Shown here: in pieces, positions 47,833 through 56,042 of the stretch
How positions within the stretch are numbered: the stretch's first letter is position 1
Layout of the letters: each line of letters begins with the position of its first letter
Assembly: GCF_001684975.1 (NCBI RefSeq)
Contig: NZ_MAYH01000001.1
Location: forward strand, 682,001-746,000
Reading direction: 5' to 3'
DNA: 64,000 bases
Source: Chryseobacterium artocarpi
GTDB taxonomy: Bacteria; Bacteroidota; Bacteroidia; Flavobacteriales; Weeksellaceae
The notes under the pieces: model-generated
The model's database searches: none
Told to the model about the DNA's origin: nothing
Seen by the model: the letters and a program-made list of their open reading frames with translations, nothing else
Translations under genes and position numbers: made by a program

Positions 47833-48721
47833 AATCATTTTCTTAAACATCCTGATGGTGCTATTGATAGGATGTAAAAAAGAAGCAAATGCACAAAATA
47901 GGAATTTCTTAGATACAGCCAAAACTAAAAAAAATGAGGTGTCTAAATCTAAAACTAATTATTTAAAAAATCTTCAATATAAATCATTTGTAGTGAGTTG
48001 TGGAGGGGGGTGTGCAATGACTTATATAGCAGATAATGTCGAAAAAGAAAGTTCTTTTTTTAAAGTTAAGTTTAAAGTTGAAATGTATACTAATGAACAG
48101 TTATCAGACACTTTTAATGAAACTTATTTATTTTTCTATGATCAGTCAGGTAAAATCAGTAAGATTATATTAGAAGGTACAAAAAATAATGCTTTAGAAA
48201 CTCTACCTAGTGGAGCTCGTAGATCGTTTATAGAATTCAGTCAAAATTTAATTAAAGCTATTTCACCAGATAATCAAAATAAGTCAGAAGAAAATAAATT
48301 TATTGTGGAAAAGAATCCCCAAAAAGTAAATTTACCATTTAGTTTTTATGAATATTTTAATGATGATTATTCTGAGAGCAAATATCCAAATTATGAACTC
48401 AAACCCTTTTTAATAGAATTTTTGAAGAACAATAGTTATGATGCTGAAACTTATAAAGGTCTTGTGATACGTTCCGATGAAAATTTTTTATACCTACTTA
48501 TTTCAATACTTCGAGGTGATTCAGAATATTTTGTCTTAGTAACAATCAAAAATAATGTAATTATTGATTACAAAGAGATAGGTTTAATAGGTGACGAAAA
48601 CCCTACCACTTTTAAAATATCATCAAATTTTATTATTGAACAATACAATGGGAATGGTCCTAACCTCAAAGCTTTTGAAAAATTCAAAGTTAATGAAACA
48701 GGTAAAATAGTCAAAGAATAA
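47819..48721 (+). CDS. lipoprotein, probable immunity protein (family B, copy 1)
   Basis: A 300-residue lipoprotein (MRTNKIIFLNILMVLLIG, C19) whose start lies inside the effector's last codons, a strong sign of co-translation. The signature FVVSCGGGCAMTYIADNV and an adjacent DTFNETYLFFYD are shared with the next gene. No known domain was recognised. Overlap with the toxin gene makes it the first candidate for immunity to effector 2. Very AT-rich. Confidence 0.65.
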   Translation: MRTNKIIFLNILMVLLIGCKKEANAQNRNFLDTAKTKKNEVSKSKTNYLKNLQYKSFVVSCGGGCAMTYIADNVEKESSFFKVKFKVEMYTNEQLSDTFNETYLFFYDQSGKISKIILEGTKNNALETLPSGARRSFIEFSQNLIKAISPDNQNKSEENKFIVEKNPQKVNLPFSFYEYFNDDYSESKYPNYELKPFLIEFLKNNSYDAETYKGLVIRSDENFLYLLISILRGDSEYFVLVTIKNNVIIDYKEIGLIGDENPTTFKISSNFIIEQYNGNGPNLKAFEKFKVNETGKIVKE

Positions 48722-48766
48722 AGGCACTGTCCAGAATTTTGTATACATAGAAAATAAATTCAAAAA

Positions 48767-49660
48767 TTGCAAACAAATAGAATATTTAATTTAGTTTTAA
48801 TCATCCCGCTTTTTATGGTTGGATGCAAAAAGAATATAATATCAAAGTCACAATATATTAATGATAAAATTGAAAAAGAAAATGTCTATCGTAATAGCGA
48901 CACAATTAATATCCCAGAACAAAACAACTTAAAATTATCCCTTGTTTTAAGTTGTGGATCGGGCTGTGCAATGACTTATAATGCAACAAAAATCACACAG
49001 ACTGGATTAAATATAAAAGTCACATTTACAGTAGATATGTATATTGATGAGGCTGAGTCTGACACTTATTATGAAACCTATATTTTTTCCTACGACGATG
49101 CATATAGACTCAAAAAAATAGTTAAAGTAGGTGATGAAAAAGAAAGTTTTTTAGAAACCCAATCTGATGATAATCAAAAATCTTTTACAGATTTTGCTAA
49201 AGAATTAGTTAAAAAAAAAATTCCCATCATTCCTCATGAAAATTGTTTTAAAGAAACTTCCGTAAAATTACCGTACAGCACATCAATTAATTATAAATCG
49301 GTAAAATATAATTATTTAAAATGCAATGATATTAAAGGTCTACAAAAGTTGGCATGCGAAAAAGAAAACATAAGATATATCCCACTACCAACTAAAAATG
49401 ATATAAATATTATATTAATGCCACAAGATTGTGGAGACTTTTCATATAGGTTTTATTTAGTAACGATCAAAAACAATTCTGTAATTGGAAATCTATATGT
49501 TGAGGGTGAATGGCAAGAACCCGAAGATGATTCTAGTAAAGAGGTTACAACTTTTTCATTAGATAGTAAGTATAATTTGCAAGTTAAAACTAAGACTAAT
49601 ACATCTGTTATTATAAAAAATTATATAATTTCAAGCAATGGAGAGATAGCCGAGAAATAA
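48767..49660 (+). CDS. lipoprotein, probable immunity protein (family B, copy 2, TTG start)
   Basis: A 297-residue paralogue of the previous protein (LVLSCGSGCAMTYNATKI, DTYYETYIFSYD). The start is TTG 48767: the DNA AATTCAAAAATTGCAAACAA around it matches AATTCAAAAAATGCGAACAA around the ATG of copy 1, so the start context was duplicated with the gene and ATG became TTG. Lipobox FMVG-C20. Probable second immunity protein, or one with changed specificity. Confidence 0.6.
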   Translation: MQTNRIFNLVLIIPLFMVGCKKNIISKSQYINDKIEKENVYRNSDTINIPEQNNLKLSLVLSCGSGCAMTYNATKITQTGLNIKVTFTVDMYIDEAESDTYYETYIFSYDDAYRLKKIVKVGDEKESFLETQSDDNQKSFTDFAKELVKKKIPIIPHENCFKETSVKLPYSTSINYKSVKYNYLKCNDIKGLQKLACEKENIRYIPLPTKNDINIILMPQDCGDFSYRFYLVTIKNNSVIGNLYVEGEWQEPEDDSSKEVTTFSLDSKYNLQVKTKTNTSVIIKNYIISSNGEIAEK

Positions 49661-49713
49661 ATTTTACATGTAGTAAATAAACTAATTTATTGTATAAAAT
49701 TTAAACAGATTTA

Positions 49714-49911
49714 ATGATAAAAATAATAAGTATTTCATTGTTAATATTGAGTCTAAATTCATGTAAGTGGCAAAATAAAAAAAACGACTTCTCTTACTTT
49801 GAGAAAAATGGCGATTATTTTACTAGAGATATTGATATCAATGAGTATGGTTTCAAAGATAAAGTTGTTTCTAGTAAAAGAAATATAGGTGATTATTTAA
49901 TATTTTTTTAG
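49714..49911 (+). CDS. short lipoprotein, possibly truncated
   Basis: A 65-residue ORF with a good lipoprotein signal (MIKIISISLLILSLNS, C17) and a short mature part that stops at GDYLIFF. The stop is 3 bp before the next gene. It could be a real small lipoprotein or the 5' remnant of a longer immunity gene. No homologue was recognised. Confidence 0.45.
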   Translation: MIKIISISLLILSLNSCKWQNKKNDFSYFEKNGDYFTRDIDINEYGFKDKVVSSKRNIGDYLIFF

Positions 49912-49914
49912 GGA

Positions 49915-50913
49915 ATGGGAATAAAAAACACAAATAGAAGTATTCTATTATTAATAATATTATTCTTTTACAGCTGTAAAGGACAAAAAGAGGAAAAAAA
50001 CAGTATTTCTGTAATACAAAATATCAAGGCAAATAATTCATATTTTCAGCTACAAAAAGCAATAAAAAATGATGAAACAGTTTTTCAATATAGAGATCTT
50101 AAATTTGAATTAAAATCAAAGGAAGGAGAATCTAATTTATTAATCAACAATGAAGAGTTTTTTATAAAATTAACTTTGGACAGTCCAGATTTTAATATAT
50201 GGTATTATAAAAATAATATTGATAAAATAATTTTATTAGAAGGTAATGATTATTATAGTTCTGTTTTTTATGCTTATCACTTAACTAATAATAAACTTTT
50301 TTATTTAGGTAATTTTACAATAGATCAGCCTAACGTTGAAAATGAAAAACCTTATAAAAAAGAGTTCAAAATTAATATTGATAAAGATAAAGTAATTATT
50401 CAAACTTTATTAAATGGAAGTCCTTCGATAAAAAAAACATTTAATGATCAAATAAATCAAGTTCAAAAAGAAAATACAGATATTTTAATTTCTTCAATTT
50501 ATAAAAGAAATGTCCAATGGAGTAATCACTGCGAAAATGCTTCTGAAAAAGACAATATAATGCTCTATTCACCAGATGAAATAAGTTTCAACATAACCTC
50601 AATAAATTTTATTTGTGGAGCAACTTCTAAGCAAATAAATAATAATACAATAGAAATATATTTAAAAGATTCGGGAACGGATTACGCTCCTAATGGAGAA
50701 GTATATTCAAATAATAATGTCCCTAAGGGAATTAATTTTGATGATTGTTCGTTAGATATACCAATTGCACGTGTAAAAATAATAAGTGAAGATTCTATCG
50801 AATTTCAATGGTTAGGATTCTATAATAGAAAAACTAATAAGAGAGAGTATATTAAGAATCCTTTTGATAATAATAAGAATATAGTGGTCCTTGCTCCTTG
50901 CTCAGAAAATTAA
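49915..50913 (+). CDS. lipoprotein of unknown function in immunity cluster 2
   Basis: A 332-residue lipoprotein (MGIKNTNRSILLLIILFFYS, C21). Its signal segment is close to that of the cassette 1 lipoprotein at 23696, but the mature part differs; the last 110 residues (FNITSINFICGATSKQINNN, then PIARVKIISEDSIEFQWLGF) look like a separate beta-rich domain. Very AT-rich codon use. Probable immunity or accessory protein by position. Confidence 0.55.
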   Translation: MGIKNTNRSILLLIILFFYSCKGQKEEKNSISVIQNIKANNSYFQLQKAIKNDETVFQYRDLKFELKSKEGESNLLINNEEFFIKLTLDSPDFNIWYYKNNIDKIILLEGNDYYSSVFYAYHLTNNKLFYLGNFTIDQPNVENEKPYKKEFKINIDKDKVIIQTLLNGSPSIKKTFNDQINQVQKENTDILISSIYKRNVQWSNHCENASEKDNIMLYSPDEISFNITSINFICGATSKQINNNTIEIYLKDSGTDYAPNGEVYSNNNVPKGINFDDCSLDIPIARVKIISEDSIEFQWLGFYNRKTNKREYIKNPFDNNKNIVVLAPCSEN

Positions 50914-51007
50914 AGAAGGATATATTCATAGAAGCAGGTACCGAAATTATTTAATCTAATATTTAAAACATTATACATGTAAAAAATAATAAAAGAAAAA
51001 TAAATTT

Positions 51008-51655
51008 ATGCGAAATTATATTGCACTTATAACAATATTAGTTTTTTTATCATGCACAAAAAATAATATAAAAGTAAATGAAACTTGTAACACGATAAAA
51101 GAAACAACACGACAATTAAAATTCCGACCGTTAGGAAATAAAAATTTATCATTATTTAATTTTCCCAAACATTGGACTGTTCAAGTATTTGATGAAGGAG
51201 AGTCAATGACAAGAGAAGATTCACTTCATAAAAAAAATATGGAACAAGTGGATTTTTTTGATGATATAAAGGGAAAAAGTATTAAAGCTAATACATATAA
51301 AAAAGCACTCTTAGATAATGATAAAAAAGAAAAGATAGATTCTTTATTTTTAATTGACTCATATTCAATTTTAAATAAACAGATTGTTTATTTAAAATAT
51401 TATAAAACTATTAATGATTCAAATTATGATTTTTCTCCTTCTGAAAAAAAAATTGATGTTTTAATATATGATCAAAATAATTTAATAAAAAGATTAAATG
51501 TATATTCTAGTAAGAATTATCCATCTATTGTTGAAAAAAAAATTGGTTATTTAGATGAATTAGGAATGTTGTTTATGAAAACTTTTGAGATAGATGAAGA
51601 AGGTGTAACTTCTACTACCAATAAAACAATAAATTGTAAGGAATATCTAAAATAA
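51008..51655 (+). CDS. lipoprotein of unknown function, end of cassette 2
   Basis: A 215-residue lipoprotein (MRNYIALITILVFLS, C16). The mature part (PLGNKNLSLFNFPKHWTVQV, KIDVLIYDQNNLIKRLNVYS) is unrecognised. Last intact gene before the disrupted remnant and the IS element. AT-rich like its neighbours, which suggests acquired DNA. Confidence 0.55.
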   Translation: MRNYIALITILVFLSCTKNNIKVNETCNTIKETTRQLKFRPLGNKNLSLFNFPKHWTVQVFDEGESMTREDSLHKKNMEQVDFFDDIKGKSIKANTYKKALLDNDKKEKIDSLFLIDSYSILNKQIVYLKYYKTINDSNYDFSPSEKKIDVLIYDQNNLIKRLNVYSSKNYPSIVEKKIGYLDELGMLFMKTFEIDEEGVTSTTNKTINCKEYLK

Positions 51656-51656
51656 A

Positions 51657-51772
51657 ATGCTAAAAAAAATACTTATTAATTTTCTGTAGTTTGATAATAT
51701 TTATTTCAGGGCAGACATTACACACTTCTGACAAATCGGTAAACTTCCCTGTTTTGGTAAACTTCCCTGTTT
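51657..51772 (+). pseudogene. 5' remnant of an exported-protein gene cut by the IS element
   Basis: ATG 51657 opens MLKKILINFL, then a stop; the +1 frame continues directly as SLIIFISGQTLHTSDKSVNF. Together they form a signal peptide broken by a one-base shift. The reading runs into the left end of the IS3-like element at 51773. It was probably another secreted or lipoprotein gene of the immunity cluster. Confidence 0.5.
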
Positions 51773-51791
51773 TGGTAAACTTCCCTGTTTT
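51738..51791 (+). repeat. three tandem 18-bp repeats at the IS left end
   Basis: GGTAAACTTCCCTGTTTT occurs three times in a row (51738, 51756, 51774). The third copy is part of the left inverted repeat of the IS element, so the first two look like extra copies of the terminal sequence. Confidence 0.7.
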
Positions 51792-51832
51792 TCAGACAAA
51801 TTAAAATTATTAAATTTAGTTTGTTAAACATT

Positions 51833-52099
51833 ATGAAAAAGAGCAAATTTTCAGAACATCAGATTATCCATATTCTGAAAGAATATGAATCTGGGAAAGC
51901 GACAAAAGACATTTGTCGTGAGTATTGTATTTCTGCTCCTACTTTCTACCAATGGAAGCAGAAGTATGGAGGAATGGATGCGCAACACCTTAAGGAGCTT
52001 AAAGCTTTACAGGCAGAAAATGCCCGTCTAAAGCGGATGTTTGCTGATCTGAGTCTGGACCATCGTATCTTAAAAGATATCATAGAAAAAAAGCTTTAA
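51833..52099 (+). CDS. IS3-family transposase OrfA
   Basis: An 88-residue protein from ATG 51833 (MKKSKFSEHQIIHILKEYES). HTH ATKDICREYCISAPTFYQWK, then a leucine-zipper-like helix (LKELKALQAENARLKRMFAD). This is the DNA-binding half of an IS3 transposase. The tract of seven A at 52086-52092 near its end is the typical site of -1 programmed frameshifting that would fuse it to OrfB. Confidence 0.85.
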   Translation: MKKSKFSEHQIIHILKEYESGKATKDICREYCISAPTFYQWKQKYGGMDAQHLKELKALQAENARLKRMFADLSLDHRILKDIIEKKL

Positions 52100-52916
52100 A
52101 GCTCTGTGAACGAAAGGAGCTGGCTGAAGGGGTAATTAGTGAAACAGGAATCAGTGTTCACAGAGCCTGTAAGATTGTGTGCATGAGCCGTAGCATGTAT
52201 TATTATGGGAATAAAAAAGATGATCAGGCAGTTGTTCAAAATTACTGGATTTAGCAGAAAGATACCCAACAAGGGGATTCGAAACCTATTATGGCAAGAT
52301 ACGTTTGGAAGGTTTGCTTTGGAACAGAAAAAGAGTACTTCGCGTTTATCGGAATATGAACTTGAAACTAAGGGTTAAGCGTAAACGTCGTATTCCAAAA
52401 CGAATTAAGGAGAAGCTGATGGTTCCAGGTAGAATCAATGAGACATGGTCAATTGATTTTATGAGTGATGCTTTGTCTAATGGGCGGAGGTTTAGACTAC
52501 TGAATGTCATTGATGGTTACAATAGGGAATCATTGATCAACGAGGCTTTTTATTCAATTCCTGGAGTCAGATTAGTACAAAAGCTAAAGGAATTAATCGT
52601 ACACAGACCTAAGCCAAAGAATATAAGGACTGATAACGGTCCAGAATTTCTTTCCAAAGTTTTTGTAGATTTCTGCAAGGTTAATGATATTGAACTTCAA
52701 TATATCCAACCTGGAAAACCTGCCCAAAATGCATATATTGAACACTTAAACCATACATTTAGAGAAGACGTTTTGGATGCATATCTATTCGGATCTATAA
52801 TGGAAGTAAATGCAATTGCTTATGAGTGGCAAATCGATTACAACAGTAATCATCCGCACACATCTTTAAATGGACTTAGTCCTTGGCTATATGCTAAAGA
52901 ATCTTTAGTCAATTAG
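52091..52916 (+). pseudogene. IS3-family transposase OrfB, frameshifted
   Basis: In the -1 frame from the A7 tract the protein reads LCERKELAEGVISETGISVH and then hits a stop at about 52250. One base is missing near 52242; the next frame continues LLDLAERYPTRGFETYYGKI and then an open frame to 52916. The DDE integrase residues are kept (WSIDFMSD, IRTDNGPEFLS, AYIEHLNHTFRED). The shift abolishes full-length transposase, so the element should be immobile on its own. Confidence 0.8.
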
Positions 52917-53203
52917 AATGGATTTTATATTTATTAACTGTTTGAAAAAAGGTAAGTCTTCACATTGAAGAAAATAAAATAATCCACAATAGTCAATGTA
53001 AAGATTTCATAGACTGAAAAAATTATCACTTAAAAAGCCGCAAGATATTAATTGAATCAATAGTGTTCACCTTATAAAAGAGATATATAACAAAAGTAAT
53101 GTAGATATTAATCTTTTATTTTTTAACTTTCAAATTTTAGTATTAAACAAATGAAAGTTATGTAAAAATATTTTTAAAATCTGAGTATTAACTTACTATT
53201 TAA

Positions 53204-53632
<429 letters not shown>

Positions 53633-53669
53633 TTAGAGCATTGCTTTCCTGTATATCAATTAAACTTTA

Positions 53670-53677
53670 TACTTTTG
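53670..53677 (+). promoter_or_regulatory. -10 box (TACTTTTG) of the DUF1294 gene
   Basis: Exact TAnnTTTG 18 nt before ATG 53696; this sets the start of the gene, which would otherwise be read from further upstream. Confidence 0.65.
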
Positions 53678-53695
53678 CAGCAAATTAATGTAAGA

Positions 53696-53947
53696 ATGCT
53701 TCCTTTTCTGTTGATCGCCAACCTGATTACATTCGGAGTCTTTGGATTCGATAAACTGCAAGCCAAGAGACAACAATGGAGAATTTCAGAGAATGCCCTT
53801 CTGGGACTTTCTCTTATCGGTATTGTGGGAGCGGCTTCCGGAATGATCCTTTTCAATCATAAAACTTCCAAAAAGTCTTTTCTGGTGAAGTTTTTCATTG
53901 TCGCTTTAATAGATGTTGTATTGCTTTACAGGCTGATAAGACATTAG
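53696..53947 (+). CDS. DUF1294 family membrane protein
   Basis: An 83-residue protein: a helix MLPFLLIANLITFGVFGFDK, the motif DKLQAKRQQWRISENALLGL, then two further membrane helices. DUF1294 proteins have this FxxxxxDKxxAxxxxWRxxE motif. Function unknown. Start set by the -10 box at 53670-53677. Confidence 0.85.
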   Translation: MLPFLLIANLITFGVFGFDKLQAKRQQWRISENALLGLSLIGIVGAASGMILFNHKTSKKSFLVKFFIVALIDVVLLYRLIRH

Positions 53948-54064
53948 TCTGGATTGATTTTATTTCCCTAATTATTAGCTTTTTCAATAGAGATTTATGT
54001 AAATTTCTCATTATGAAATTGTTAAATATTACATAATCTTTTTAATTAATTCATTTAAAATCAC

Positions 54065-54072
54065 TATTTTTG
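54065..54072 (+). promoter_or_regulatory. -10 box (TATTTTTG) of typA
   Basis: Exact TAnnTTTG followed by CACC, 18 nt before the typA start codon. Confidence 0.75.
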
Positions 54073-54090
54073 CACCCGTAAAAATCCTAT

Positions 54091-55896
54091 ATGCAAAACA
54101 TTAGAAATATTGCGATTATCGCACACGTTGACCACGGGAAGACGACTTTGGTTGACAAGATCATCCACGCAACTAACATTTTCAGAGAAAATCAGGAGAG
54201 TGGAGAATTAATTATGGATAACAATGATCTTGAAAGAGAAAGAGGGATCACCATCTTATCCAAGAATATTTCTGTTACCTATAAAGACACAAAAATTAAC
54301 GTAATCGATACTCCTGGTCACGCCGATTTCGGTGGAGAAGTAGAAAGAGTATTAAAAATGGCTGATGGGGTTATTTTGTTAGTGGATGCGTTCGAAGGAC
54401 CAATGCCACAGACAAGATTCGTACTTCAGAAAGCTTTAGAATTAGGGTTGAGACCATTAGTGGTTATCAATAAAGTAGATAAACCAAACTGTCGTCCGGA
54501 CGAAGTTCACGACCAGGTATTTGATTTATTCTTCAACCTTGAAGCTACTGAAGAGCAGTTAGATTTCCCAACATTCTACGGTTCTTCTAAGCAAGGTTGG
54601 TTCAACACTTCATTAGAGCAGACTGAAGATATTTTACCATTATTAGATGGTATCCTGGAACACGTACCAGCTCCGAAAGTAACTGAAGGTAACCTTCAGA
54701 TGCAGATTACTTCTCTTGATTTCTCTTCTTTCTTAGGAAGAATTGCTATCGGAAAAGTAACAAGAGGAGAGATCAAAGAATCTCAGTGGATTGGTCTTGC
54801 ACAGGCAGACGGTAAAGTTTTGAAAGGTAAAGTAAAAGAACTTTACGTTTTCGAAGGTCTAGGAAAGAAAAAAGTAACTGAAGTACAGGCAGGTGATATC
54901 TGTGCTGTAGTAGGTTTCGATGCATTCCAGATCGGTGATTCATTTGTAGATCTTGAAAACCCTGAACCATTGGAAAGAACTGCTATTGATGAGCCTACAT
55001 TGAACATGACGTTCTCTATCAACAATTCACCTTTCTTCGGTAAAGACGGTAAATATGTTACTTCAAACCACCTTAAAGAAAGATTAACTAAAGAATTAGA
55101 GAAAAACTTAGCATTAAGAGTTCAACAGACTGATGATGCGAACACTTTCCTAGTATTCGGTAGAGGTATTCTTCACTTATCTGTTTTGATCGAAACAATG
55201 AGAAGAGAAGGGTACGAAATGACTATCGGACAGCCACAGGTTATCCTAAGAGAAATTGACGGAGTAAGCTGTGAGCCTTACGAATCTTTAGTAGTAGACG
55301 TTCCTGAAGAATATGCATCAAGAGTTATCGACTTGGCAACTCAGAGAAAAGGTGACCTTCACATAATGGAAACTAAAGGAGAAATGCAGCATATGGAATT
55401 CGAAATTCCTTCAAGAGGATTGATCGGATTACGTTCTCAGATGTTGACAGCTACTGCAGGTGAAGCTATTATGGCACACCGTTTCACAGAATACAAGCCT
55501 TTCAAAGGAGCTATTCCTGGAAGAAACAATGGAGTATTGATCAGCAAAACTACAGGTCCTGCTACAGAATATTCAATTGCTAAACTACAGGATAGAGGTA
55601 AGTTCTTCGTAGATCCGGGTGAGGAAATCTACACTGGGATGATCATTGGTGAACAAAACAAACCTGGAGACTTGGTAGTAAACATCGTAGAAGCAAAACA
55701 GCTGAACAACATGAGAGCTTCCGGAAAAGATAAAGATACAGGTGTAGCACCAAAAATCTTATTCTCACTGGAAGAATGTATGGAATATATCCAGGCTGAT
55801 GAAGCAATCGAGGTAACTCCAAACTTTATCAGAATGAGAAAGAAAGTACTTTCAGAAGAAGAAAGAAAAAGATTGGAAAGATCTGCGAAAGCGTAA
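54091..55896 (+). CDS. typA: TypA/BipA translational GTPase
   Basis: A 601-residue GTPase. P-loop AHVDHGKTTLVDKI (residues ~11-24), switch II DTPGHADFGGEVERV and NKVDKP in the G domain, then elongation-factor domains II-IV and the BipA-specific C-terminus. It binds ribosomes and helps assembly of the large subunit and growth under stress. Length and motifs match the family. Codon use is that of a highly expressed core gene. Confidence 0.97.
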   Translation: MQNIRNIAIIAHVDHGKTTLVDKIIHATNIFRENQESGELIMDNNDLERERGITILSKNISVTYKDTKINVIDTPGHADFGGEVERVLKMADGVILLVDAFEGPMPQTRFVLQKALELGLRPLVVINKVDKPNCRPDEVHDQVFDLFFNLEATEEQLDFPTFYGSSKQGWFNTSLEQTEDILPLLDGILEHVPAPKVTEGNLQMQITSLDFSSFLGRIAIGKVTRGEIKESQWIGLAQADGKVLKGKVKELYVFEGLGKKKVTEVQAGDICAVVGFDAFQIGDSFVDLENPEPLERTAIDEPTLNMTFSINNSPFFGKDGKYVTSNHLKERLTKELEKNLALRVQQTDDANTFLVFGRGILHLSVLIETMRREGYEMTIGQPQVILREIDGVSCEPYESLVVDVPEEYASRVIDLATQRKGDLHIMETKGEMQHMEFEIPSRGLIGLRSQMLTATAGEAIMAHRFTEYKPFKGAIPGRNNGVLISKTTGPATEYSIAKLQDRGKFFVDPGEEIYTGMIIGEQNKPGDLVVNIVEAKQLNNMRASGKDKDTGVAPKILFSLEECMEYIQADEAIEVTPNFIRMRKKVLSEEERKRLERSAKA

Positions 55897-55926
55897 TCGT
55901 TTCGAATCAAAAATCATATCATATAG

Positions 55927-55957
55927 AAAAGCCTCGAATTTTTCGGGGCTTTTTTTC
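55927..55957 (+). terminator. terminator of typA
   Basis: AAAGCCTCGAA pairs with TTCGGGGCTTT (one G-U), followed by seven T. Confidence 0.85.
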
Positions 55958-56023
55958 TAAGGAATAGGAAAAATTGTTTATTTTTTCAAGACGAAATCCG
56001 AAATAGTAAAATATAAATTAAAG

Positions 56024-56031
56024 TAGTTTTG
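56024..56031 (+). promoter_or_regulatory. -10 box (TAGTTTTG) very close to the GHL10 gene
   Basis: Exact TAnnTTTG only 5 nt before the first ATG (56037) and 11 nt before the second (56043). The transcript would be nearly leaderless. Confidence 0.55.
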
Positions 56032-56042
56032 CGACTATGAGA

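Larger units (their letters stand above)
51773..52962 (+). mobile_element. IS3-family insertion sequence, inactivated
   Basis: About 1.19 kb. Imperfect terminal repeats: left TGGTAAACTTCCCTGTTTTT, then CAGACA; right, on the minus strand, TGAAGACTTACCTTTTTTCA, then AACA; both begin with TG as IS3 ends do. It holds orfA and a frameshifted orfB with an A7 slippery site between them. No clear target-site duplication was seen. The exact ends are by eye. Confidence 0.7.

Noticed and set aside
52305..52916. Separate 203-aa integrase gene
   Set aside because: It is the 3' part of the IS3 orfB after a one-base deletion near 52242, not an independent gene.
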